Origin: Hydrogenophaga sp.
Lineage (GTDB): Bacteria; Pseudomonadota; Gammaproteobacteria; Burkholderiales; Burkholderiaceae_C
Assembly: GCF_018780075.1 (NCBI RefSeq)
Contig: NZ_JADMKB010000034.1
Coordinates: forward strand, 1-64,000
DNA: 64,000 nt
Direction of reading: 5' to 3'
Under the pieces are notes generated by a model, which saw only the letters and a program-made list of their open reading frames with translations, was not told the origin of the DNA and searched no databases. Position numbers and translations under genes: made by a program. Below, piece by piece: positions 34,135 to 41,146 of the stretch; position 1 is the first letter of the stretch; the number at the start of each line of letters is the position of its first letter.

Positions 34135-34801
34135 GCGGATGCTCTTTGCGGAACCGGTGCAGGCGTTGTTTGAAGCCGTGATGGTAGAGGTACAGACCCA
34201 GCCCGGTGGACAGCACCAGCATCACCAGGCTGACCCAGAGCTGCGAACTGTCGTGCAGCGCGAAGCCCGAACCCGCGTAGGCGAACAGCAGCATCTGCGG
34301 CAGGTAGCCCAGCAGGCTGCCGAAGAACACGGCGACCGGCCGCAGGTCGGACAGGGCCGCCGCGATGTTGGTCACGAGGTTGCTGCCCACCGGAATCAGG
34401 CGGATCACGCAGATCCAGATCCAGGTGTCTTCGGCCAGCACCGCCTTGATCAGCCCGATCTTCTGCGCGTGTTTCTGCCGCACCCACTCGAAGCCCAGCT
34501 TGTGCACCGCGAGCATGGTCAGCATGGCGCCGCAGCCCGTGAGCAGCGTGCCGATCAGGCCGCCCTGCCAGCCGCCGAACAGGAAGCCGCAGCTGAAGGC
34601 CAGCACCTGGCGCGGGCCGCCCAGCGCGGTGTAGACGACGGCGCCGACGACGAACACCGGCCAGGCGATGGCCCAATGTTGCTGGAACAGCTGCTGCAGC
34701 AAGACCTCTTCGGTGACCGGTCCCCACCAGCCCAGGTGCAGGGACAGGAAGGCCAGCGTCAGGACCGCCGTGAGCAGCAGGGGCTTAGTGAGGCTTTTCA
34801 T
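34118..34801 (-). CDS. VTT-domain (TVP38/DedA-like) membrane protein
   Basis: A 227-residue polytopic protein with about five hydrophobic segments. The VTT core is visible as VYTALGGPRQVLAFSCGFLFG...GAMLTMLAVHKLG and VIRLIPVGSNLVTNIAAAL. Members of the wider DedA/VTT group include undecaprenyl-phosphate flippases and polymyxin-tolerance factors. In this operon between a GT2 and an ArnT-like transferase, lipid-carrier flipping or recycling is a fitting inference. It overlaps both neighbours. Confidence 0.83.
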   Translation of the reverse strand: MKSLTKPLLLTAVLTLAFLSLHLGWWGPVTEEVLLQQLFQQHWAIAWPVFVVGAVVYTALGGPRQVLAFSCGFLFGGWQGGLIGTLLTGCGAMLTMLAVHKLGFEWVRQKHAQKIGLIKAVLAEDTWIWICVIRLIPVGSNLVTNIAAALSDLRPVAVFFGSLLGYLPQMLLFAYAGSGFALHDSSQLWVSLVMLVLSTGLGLYLYHHGFKQRLHRFRKEHPHVPAH

Positions 34802-35591
34802 GCGCGGGGATGGACTGGACCTGCGCGACGACCGGGCGCTTGCCGCGCCGCGCCAGCCACATCACCCCCGCCATGTCGACCAGGCCGACCCAGAGCCGGT
34901 TCCAGGCGTTGTACTTGGACACGCCCACGTGCCGCGCACGGTGGTTCACCGGCACGACGCGGATCACGCCGCCCAGCCGCAAGACCAGCGCCGGCAGGTA
35001 GCGGTGCATGTGGTCGAAGTACGGCAGCCGCAACCAGGTCTCGCGCGGGATCAGCTTCAGGCCACAGCCGGTGTCGGGCACCTGGTCGCTCAGCAGCTTC
35101 TGCCGCACGGCGTTGGCGATGCGCGACTGGAACTTCTTCCACTCGGTGTCCTGGCGGTTCTTGCGGTAGCCGGCGATGCAGAAGTGGGCCGACTGCGACT
35201 CGGTCTCGCGCGCCGAGCGCAGCAGCCCGGGCATGTCGGCGGGATCGTTCTGGCCGTCGCCGTCGATGGTGATGAGGTAGCGGCCGCGGGCCTGCAGGGC
35301 CGCGCTGCACAGCGCTGTGCTCTGGCCCACGCTGGCCTGGTGGCGCACCAGCTGGCCGGCCGCGCCCAGGTCGGTGCAGCTCTGCACGAACTCGTCGCCG
35401 GTGCCGTCGTCGCTGCCGTCATCGACCAGCACGATCTCGAAGGCGCACTCGGGACGCAGCGCGGTCACCACCTCGTTCACGAGTTTGCCGATGTTGCCGG
35501 CTTCGTTCTTGGCGGGAATCAGCACCGACACCAGCGGGGCATCGCCCGTCTGCGCGGCGCCAGCGGCGTTCGCCGGGCGGGGATTTGTCAT
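34785..35591 (-). CDS. family 2 glycosyltransferase making a polyprenyl-phosphate sugar (DPM1/ArnC/RgtE-like)
   Basis: A 268-residue GT-A enzyme: VSVLIPAKNEAGNIGKLV at the N-terminus, DDGSDDGTGD, and the DxD-equivalent TIDGDGQND. Unlike ArnC it lacks C-terminal transmembrane helices; only a weak C-terminal hydrophobic region is visible. This fits soluble DPM1-like enzymes that transfer a sugar from a nucleotide to polyprenyl phosphate. It is the first gene of the operon, with a PmrA-type box 91 bases upstream. ATG 35591 (MTNPRPANA) was chosen. Confidence 0.86.
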   Translation of the reverse strand: MTNPRPANAAGAAQTGDAPLVSVLIPAKNEAGNIGKLVNEVVTALRPECAFEIVLVDDGSDDGTGDEFVQSCTDLGAAGQLVRHQASVGQSTALCSAALQARGRYLITIDGDGQNDPADMPGLLRSARETESQSAHFCIAGYRKNRQDTEWKKFQSRIANAVRQKLLSDQVPDTGCGLKLIPRETWLRLPYFDHMHRYLPALVLRLGGVIRVVPVNHRARHVGVSKYNAWNRLWVGLVDMAGVMWLARRGKRPVVAQVQSIPAHEKPH

Positions 35592-35681
35592 TGTGGGTTC
35601 ACCAGGGAGATTCGACGCACTGGGTGGGGCTGTGTGCCACACGGCGCAGGAAAGGCGCAGAAGCGAGTTTTGCGGACGATG

Positions 35682-35698
35682 CTTAAGAAGACCTTAAG
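35682..35698 (-). promoter_or_regulatory. PmrA/QseB-type box upstream of the envelope-sugar operon
   Basis: CTTAAG-AAGAC-CTTAAG exactly fits the two-half-site consensus (C/T)TTAA(G/T)-N5-(C/T)TTAA(G/T) of PmrA/BasR. It stands 91 bases before the GT2 start. The only other neighbour is the 3' end of azlD, so the operon is the target. The PmrAB genes themselves are not in the window. Confidence 0.75.
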
Positions 35699-35749
35699 TC
35701 GGCCCGCACCGATCCGCTTATTTTCCCACGCGCGAGCACCGGGCGCCCC

Positions 35750-36085
35750 TCACCAGCCCAGGCCGATGTGCAAAGGCAGGTACACCGCCATGCCCGACAC
35801 GATGGTGCCCAGCACACTGCGCTGCCAGACGAACCAGGCCGCGCCCGCCACGGCGGCGAACAGGCGCGCGTCCTGCCAAGTCTGAACCAGGTGGCCCTGC
35901 GTCATCACGATCTCCGGGATCACCACGGCCGAGAGTGCGGCGATGGGCGCGTACTGCAGGCCGCGCTGCGCCCAGTGCGGCAGGCTCCAGGGCTTGCTGG
36001 AGAAGAAGAAGAAACCCCGCGTGATGGCGGTGATGCAGCCCATGCCGAGGATGGTCAGCAGGGTCCAGGGATCGAGGTCAAACAT
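35750..36085 (-). CDS. azlD: AzlD-domain branched-chain amino acid exporter subunit
   Basis: A 111-residue, three-to-four-helix membrane protein typical of AzlD, the small partner of AzlC in export of branched-chain amino acids or analogues. Recognisable features are GMGCITAITRGFFFF near the N-terminus and YAPIAALSAVVIPEI. It overlaps azlC by 8 bases. It ends 52 bases before the PmrA-type box but is not controlled by it. Confidence 0.86.
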   Translation of the reverse strand: MFDLDPWTLLTILGMGCITAITRGFFFFSSKPWSLPHWAQRGLQYAPIAALSAVVIPEIVMTQGHLVQTWQDARLFAAVAGAAWFVWQRSVLGTIVSGMAVYLPLHIGLGW

Positions 36086-36815
36086 GCTTCGCCCCCGGCG
36101 GTGGCGGCGACGCCTTCTCGATCACCAGGCAGATCGCCACCGCCGCCGCGATGGCCACCAGGATGTTGAGCCGCAGCGGCAGGGCCCACGCCGCCACCGC
36201 CGCCGCGCCGGCCACACCGGCCGAGACGACCCGCAGCTGCGAGCTCGCCAGCGAACACAGCAGGCCCAGCAAGGCCAGGATGCCGGCAAAACCCAGGCCC
36301 CAAGCGGTGGGCACGGCGTTGGCCAGCACCACGCCGACCACGCTGGCGCTCATCCAGGCCACGTAGTTCACCGCGCAGTTGCCCGCGAGGTAGGCCTGCT
36401 GGCGCGCGATGCCGTCGGCGTCGGTGGCCACGTGCGGGTATCGGCGCACGAAATACACGTAGGTCAGGTCGCCGGTGTAAAAGCCGGTGACGATGCGCTG
36501 CCAGCGTGGCAGGTGCATCACATAGGGTCGCAGGTGGATGGAGAACACCACGAACCGCAGGTTGACGCAGAACGAGGCCGCCAGGATCACCCACATCGGC
36601 GCGCCGGCCACGATCATGGGCACGGCCGCGAGCTGCGCGCTGCCGGCAAACACGATCACCGTCATCAACAGGGCTTCGATCACCGACAGCCCCGACTTGA
36701 CCATGGCCACGCCGGTCATCAGGCCCCAGGCGCCGATGCCCACGGCCACTGAGGCCTGGTCGCGGAAACCTTCCCAGAATTCCGCGTGGCGGCGGTGTTC
36801 GGCCAGAAAAAACAT
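36078..36815 (-). CDS. azlC: AzlC-family branched-chain amino acid exporter
   Basis: A 245-residue inner-membrane protein with about six helices and the AzlC motifs FRDQASVAVGIGAWGLMTG, SLSVIEALLMTVIVFAGSAQ and NLRFVVFSIHL. AzlC and AzlD together export branched-chain amino acids. The ATG touches the fmt stop at 36815, so azlCD may be co-transcribed with def-fmt. Confidence 0.9.
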   Translation of the reverse strand: MFFLAEHRRHAEFWEGFRDQASVAVGIGAWGLMTGVAMVKSGLSVIEALLMTVIVFAGSAQLAAVPMIVAGAPMWVILAASFCVNLRFVVFSIHLRPYVMHLPRWQRIVTGFYTGDLTYVYFVRRYPHVATDADGIARQQAYLAGNCAVNYVAWMSASVVGVVLANAVPTAWGLGFAGILALLGLLCSLASSQLRVVSAGVAGAAAVAAWALPLRLNILVAIAAAVAICLVIEKASPPPPGAKHV

Positions 36816-37789
36816 CAGCCGGCGGCTTTCACGGCGGCGTCCAGCACCTGGCCGGGCACGAGCGGAAAACCGCGCAAGAATTCGCCCGCGGGCAACCGCT
36901 TGCCTCCGGCGCGCTGCAACTCGGTCAGCACCAGCACGCCGTCTCCGGTCGACACGCGAATGCCGTCGGCGCCCGCCGACAGCACCTGGCCGGGCACGCC
37001 CGCAGCGCGAGCGGCCTCGGGGTGCGCGGCCCAGACCTTGATCGCCTCGCCCGCCAGCGCCGTTGCGGCGCCCGGGGCCGGGTTGAAGGCCCGCACCCGC
37101 CGCTCGATCACTGCCGCGGGCAGCGCCCAGTCAACGGCGGCTTCGGCCTTCTCGATCTTGTGCGCGTAGGTCACCCCGTCCGCTGGCTGCTTTTCAGCGG
37201 CCAATCCGCCGCAGGCGGCCAGCTCCAGCGCTTCGACGATCAGGCGACCGCCCAACGTGGCCAACCGGTCGTGCAGGCTGCCCGTGGTGTCGTCGGTGCC
37301 AATGGCCAGCCGTTCCATCAGCAGCATGTCGCCGGTGTCCAGGCCCGCGTCCATCTGCATGATGGTCACGCCGGTCTGCACATCGCCCGCCTCGATGGCG
37401 CGGTGGATGGGCGCCGCGCCGCGCCAGCGCGGCAGGAGGGACGCGTGGATGTTGAGGCATCCCTTCACAGGCGCATCGAGCACCCACTGCGGCAGGATCA
37501 GTCCGTAAGCGGCGACCACCATGGCATTGGCCTTCGCGGCAAGAATGGCTTCGTGCGCGGCGGTGGCGTCTTCGGGGTATTTGCCGTCCAGCCGAAGGCT
37601 GCGCGGCTGCGCCACCGCGATGCCATGTTCCAGCGCGCACTGCTTGACCGGCGACGCCTGCAGCTTCATGCCACGACCAGCCGGCCGATCGGGCTGGGTC
37701 AGCACCAATGGAATCTCGAATCCCGCCGCGAGCAGGCGCTCCAGCGCCACACGGGCGAACGCCGGCGTGCCGGCGAAGACCACACGCAT
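36815..37789 (-). CDS. fmt: methionyl-tRNA formyltransferase
   Basis: A 324-residue Fmt that formylates initiator Met-tRNA using 10-formyl-THF. The N-terminal formyltransferase domain has [24 protein letters not shown], the catalytic-site [20 protein letters not shown] and LDTGDML; the C-terminal OB-like domain spans about 205-320. Two ATGs are possible: 37798 overlaps the def stop as ATGA, while 37789 has AAGG about 10 bases upstream and gives the usual N-terminus, so the latter was used. It follows def. Confidence 0.96.
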   Translation of the reverse strand: MRVVFAGTPAFARVALERLLAAGFEIPLVLTQPDRPAGRGMKLQASPVKQCALEHGIAVAQPRSLRLDGKYPEDATAAHEAILAAKANAMVVAAYGLILPQWVLDAPVKGCLNIHASLLPRWRGAAPIHRAIEAGDVQTGVTIMQMDAGLDTGDMLLMERLAIGTDDTTGSLHDRLATLGGRLIVEALELAACGGLAAEKQPADGVTYAHKIEKAEAAVDWALPAAVIERRVRAFNPAPGAATALAGEAIKVWAAHPEAARAAGVPGQVLSAGADGIRVSTGDGVLVLTELQRAGGKRLPAGEFLRGFPLVPGQVLDAAVKAAG

Positions 37790-37794
37790 GGCCG

Positions 37795-38316
37795 TCATGC
37801 CTTCTGCGCTTCGCGTTGCGATTTCAGCAACTTGCCTTTGATCCGGTTGCGTTTGAGCGGCGAAAGGTATTCCACGAACACCTTGCCCATCAGGTGGTCC
37901 ATCTCGTGCTGGATGCACACGGCCAGCATGCCCTCGGCCTCGATCACGCGGCTCTGCCCCTCGGCATCCTGGGCCCGCACCTTCACGGCAATGGAACGCT
38001 CCACACCGTCGTAGATGCCCGGCACCGACAGGCAACCCTCCTCACCCTTGCGGGTTTCGGCGCTGGCCCAGTCGATCACCGGGTTGACCAACACCAGCGG
38101 CTGGTCGCGGGTTTCGCTCACGTCGATCACGACCAGGCGCTCGTGCACGTCCACTTGCGTGGCCGCCAGCCCGATGCCGCTGGCGTCGTACATGGTGGCC
38201 AGCATCCGCTCGATCAACGCGCGAAGGCGGTCGTCAAACGCCACCACCGGTTTCGCCACGGTGTGCAGGCGTGGGTCGGGGTAACGCAGGATGGGGAGCA
38301 AATCGGGCGGGTTCAT
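37795..38316 (-). CDS. def: peptide deformylase
   Basis: A 173-residue Fe/Zn peptide deformylase that removes the N-formyl group from nascent proteins. The three motifs are intact: GIGLAATQ (motif 1), EGCLSVP (motif 2, metal Cys) and QHEMDHL (motif 3, metal His pair and catalytic Glu). It is upstream of fmt and divergent from the LysM protein gene across a 261-base region with AT-rich promoter-like DNA around 38445-38465. Confidence 0.97.
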   Translation of the reverse strand: MNPPDLLPILRYPDPRLHTVAKPVVAFDDRLRALIERMLATMYDASGIGLAATQVDVHERLVVIDVSETRDQPLVLVNPVIDWASAETRKGEEGCLSVPGIYDGVERSIAVKVRAQDAEGQSRVIEAEGMLAVCIQHEMDHLMGKVFVEYLSPLKRNRIKGKLLKSQREAQKA

Positions 38317-38577
38317 GGCAAAGGCGGCGACGCAGCGGTCGGGGTCTGGGCAAAACGTTGGTCACGGCGAACGTGGCGCCGCCGTGACCATCGGGAGGGG
38401 TTTGTCGCTATTTTCGCTACTTTTCGCGGATCGCGTGGACGGCCACGTCCATTAATATTGCCTAATCAAGGGCTTGGGCGCAAAATCAAATGCGAATTGT
38501 CAAGACTTGAAGCGCCGTTTGTCCGGGTGACCGGGCACGGTTTTCGGCCAGATTGCGCCAGCCCCAGGGGCCCACAC

Positions 38578-39924
38578 ATGCCATTGAACACCCGCTCGTC
38601 CGCCCTCCCGTCCGCCTTCAGCCTGTCGCGACCCGTGGCTGGCGCCTGTGCGTTGTTGATCGCGATGGCCACCGGCACCGCCTGGGCGCAGAGCCAGACC
38701 GTCACGTCCGGACAGCGTGCCACCGCCAACCAGGTGGCCCAGACCGGGGTGCCGCTGTCCGAACTGGCGCCCAACGCGCCCGACAGCCACACCGTCGTGC
38801 GCGGCGACACGCTGTGGCGCATCTCCGGGCTGTTCCTCAAGAGCCCGTGGCGCTGGCCTGAGCTCTGGGGCATGAACCTGGAGGAGATCAAGAACCCGCA
38901 CCGCATCTACCCGGGTCAGGTGCTGTACCTGGACAAATCCGGTGGCCGCGCCCGCCTGAGCACCCGCCGTCCGGGCGAGGGTGGCACGCCGACGGTGCGC
39001 GTGTCGCCACGCACCCGCGTCGAGAGCCTGTCCGATTCGGCGATCCCGCCGGTCAACATGCAGGCCATCGAATCCTTCCTGGCCGAGCCCCTGGTGGTGG
39101 ACGAAGCCACCTTCGCACGCGCTCCCCGCATCGTCGCCACACCGGAAAACCGGGTGCTGCTCAGCCTGGGTGACCGTGCCTATGCCCGCGGCCAGTACGG
39201 CGACGGCGCCATCGCCCAGGAAGCGCTGACGATGGAAGCGGGCAAACCCCGCAATTTCCGCGTGTTCCGGAACGCGGTGGCGCTGAAAGACCCTGCGACG
39301 GGCGAAATCCTCGCCTACGAGGCCCAGTACATCGGCAAGGCGCTGCTGGTGCGCCCCGAAAGCCGTCGAGACACCGAGACGCCGGCCTCGGCCCAGAAGC
39401 CCGCTGGCAAGGACGTCTACAAACCCACCTACGACAACACCGCGCACAACATCGAACGCGTGCCGGTGGCCGAGAAGGAGCCGGTCAAGCCTGCGGCGAC
39501 CGGTGAGCTGGTGCCCGCCACCATCGACATCGTGAGCGCCAAGGAAGAAATGCGCGTGGGTGACCGCATGCTGCCGGAGCCTCCGCGCGTGTTCCCCAAC
39601 TACGTGCCCCGCGCCCCAGACCAGGCGCAGAATGGCCTGATCGTCTCGGTCTACGGCAACGCCGTCCGGTATGCCGCCCAGAACCAGGTGATCGCGATCA
39701 ATCGCGGCAAGGCGCACGGCCTCGAAGACGGTCATGTGCTGGCCCTTGTTCGCGATGCCAACACCATGACCGACAAAACCGACGACAGCCGGCCTCAGTT
39801 GCGCCTTCCGGGCGAGAGCAATGGCCTGATGATGGTCTTCCGGACCTTCGACAAGGTGTCTTACGCCGTGGTGCTGAACATCCAGGACGGCGTCAAGATC
39901 GGCGACCGCTTCACCAACCCCTGA
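38578..39924 (+). CDS. exported LysM-domain protein
   Basis: A 448-residue protein with a signal peptide (about residues 1-37, cleaved near TAWAQ) and one LysM domain (about residues 65-115; SHTVVRGDTLWRISGLFL, RIYPGQVLYL), which binds peptidoglycan. The remaining 330 residues hold beta-rich repeats of unknown role (SLGDRAYARGQYG, then AVVLNIQDGVKIGDRF at the end). The gene for this LysM protein typically lies divergent from def and before dprA in Burkholderiales. ATG 38578 (MPLNTRSS) was preferred since the longer reading would overlap the def promoter. Confidence 0.9.
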   Translation: MPLNTRSSALPSAFSLSRPVAGACALLIAMATGTAWAQSQTVTSGQRATANQVAQTGVPLSELAPNAPDSHTVVRGDTLWRISGLFLKSPWRWPELWGMNLEEIKNPHRIYPGQVLYLDKSGGRARLSTRRPGEGGTPTVRVSPRTRVESLSDSAIPPVNMQAIESFLAEPLVVDEATFARAPRIVATPENRVLLSLGDRAYARGQYGDGAIAQEALTMEAGKPRNFRVFRNAVALKDPATGEILAYEAQYIGKALLVRPESRRDTETPASAQKPAGKDVYKPTYDNTAHNIERVPVAEKEPVKPAATGELVPATIDIVSAKEEMRVGDRMLPEPPRVFPNYVPRAPDQAQNGLIVSVYGNAVRYAAQNQVIAINRGKAHGLEDGHVLALVRDANTMTDKTDDSRPQLRLPGESNGLMMVFRTFDKVSYAVVLNIQDGVKIGDRFTNP

Positions 39925-39935
39925 ATCGCGGGCCC

Positions 39936-41033
39936 ATGGACAGGGGGGCCCTGGCCGGCTGGCTCAGGCTGCTGCTCACGCCCGGCGTGGGCAACGACAC
40001 GGCCCGAAGGCTTCTCACCGCGTTTGGCTTGCCGCCTGGCGTCTGGGCCCAGAGCCCCAGCGCCTGGCAAACGGTCACCAATGCGCGCACCGCACGCGCG
40101 ATGCAGAACATCCCCGACACGCTGGAACCCGCCATCGATCGCCTGATGGCCTGGCTGGATGAAAGTCCAGACCACCAGGTGGTCACGCTGGCCGATGCCC
40201 ACTACCCGGGCGCACTGCTGAACACCGCCGACCCACCACTGATGCTGTACCTGCGCGGACGGCCTGAGGTGCTCGACCATCCGCGCAAGCTCGCCATCGT
40301 GGGCAGCCGCAACCCCACGCCGCAAGGCGAGACCAACGCCCGCCAGTTCGCGCGGTGTCTCGGCGAGGCGGGTGTCTGCGTGGTGTCGGGGCTGGCTCTG
40401 GGTGTGGATGGAGCGGCCCATGCTGGCGCCCTGGATGGCGGGGGCACCACCATCGCCGTGGTGGGCACTGGACTCGACACCGTGTACCCCAGACGGCACG
40501 ATGCGCTCGCCAGTCGCATCGCAGAGCACGGGTTGCTGATCAGCGAGTACCCCCTCGGAACGCCGCCGTTGGCCGCCAACTTCCCCCAGCGCAACCGCAT
40601 CATCGCGGGCCTGTCGCAGGGCACGCTCGTGGTCGAGGCCGCCGTGCGATCAGGCTCCCTGATCACCGCGCGCTTCGCGGCGGAGCAGGGGCGCGAAGTG
40701 TTCGCGATCCCGGGCTCCATTCACGCCCCGCAGTCGCGCGGTTGCCACGCGCTGATCCGGCAAGGGGCCAAGCTGGTGGAATCGGCGCAGGACATTCTGG
40801 AAGACCTGCGGATCGCTGAACCTGCCGGACAACGCTCGGAACCCGAACGGGCGACGGCCCCGATCGACGATTTGCTTCAGGCCGCGGGACACGACCCCGT
40901 GAGCTTTGACGCCTTGCAGGCCCGCACAGGCCTGGACACAGCCACGCTGCAAGCCCGTCTGCTGGAGCTGGAGCTGGACGGCAAAGTGGGGCGGATGCCG
41001 GGCGGTCTGCTGCAGCGAATCACCCGGGGCTGA
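39936..41033 (+). CDS. dprA: DNA-processing protein DprA
   Basis: A 365-residue DprA, which binds incoming single-stranded DNA and loads RecA during natural transformation. It has an N-terminal helix-hairpin-helix/SAM-like part (LLLTPGVGNDTARRLL), the extended Rossmann fold with VGSRNPTPQG, SGLALGVDGAAHAGAL and PQRNRIIAGLSQGTLVVEA, and a C-terminal winged helix (about residues 300-362; FDALQARTGLDTATLQARL). It is 11 bases after the LysM gene. Confidence 0.95.
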   Translation: MDRGALAGWLRLLLTPGVGNDTARRLLTAFGLPPGVWAQSPSAWQTVTNARTARAMQNIPDTLEPAIDRLMAWLDESPDHQVVTLADAHYPGALLNTADPPLMLYLRGRPEVLDHPRKLAIVGSRNPTPQGETNARQFARCLGEAGVCVVSGLALGVDGAAHAGALDGGGTTIAVVGTGLDTVYPRRHDALASRIAEHGLLISEYPLGTPPLAANFPQRNRIIAGLSQGTLVVEAAVRSGSLITARFAAEQGREVFAIPGSIHAPQSRGCHALIRQGAKLVESAQDILEDLRIAEPAGQRSEPERATAPIDDLLQAAGHDPVSFDALQARTGLDTATLQARLLELELDGKVGRMPGGLLQRITRG

Positions 41034-41099
41034 GCAGCGACAAGCGCGTCACCGCGCCGCTCCTTCACCGAGGAAGTGGTGGCGCCGGATTCGCAAGGC

Positions 41100-41146
41100 T
41101 TATCGCTGCATCGCCCCTTCAGGGGCCGCGCGAAGCACAGCGAGAG
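41100..41146 (-). repeat. diverged copy of the dispersed repeat or a bidirectional terminator
   Basis: Between convergent dprA and the DUF1631 gene, the minus strand reads GCGCGGCCCCTGAAGGGGCGATG, with a GCCCC-TGAA-GGGGC hairpin directly downstream of the DUF1631 stop. It recalls the hairpin part of copies A-C but lacks the second CCGGC/GCCGG element. Confidence 0.35.

Noticed and set aside
35682-35698. The CTTAAG repeats as a transcription terminator of the preceding or following gene
   Set aside because: Each half is a self-complementary 6-mer in direct-repeat spacing rather than a hairpin, and azlD converges from the other side; the PmrA box explanation fits exactly.
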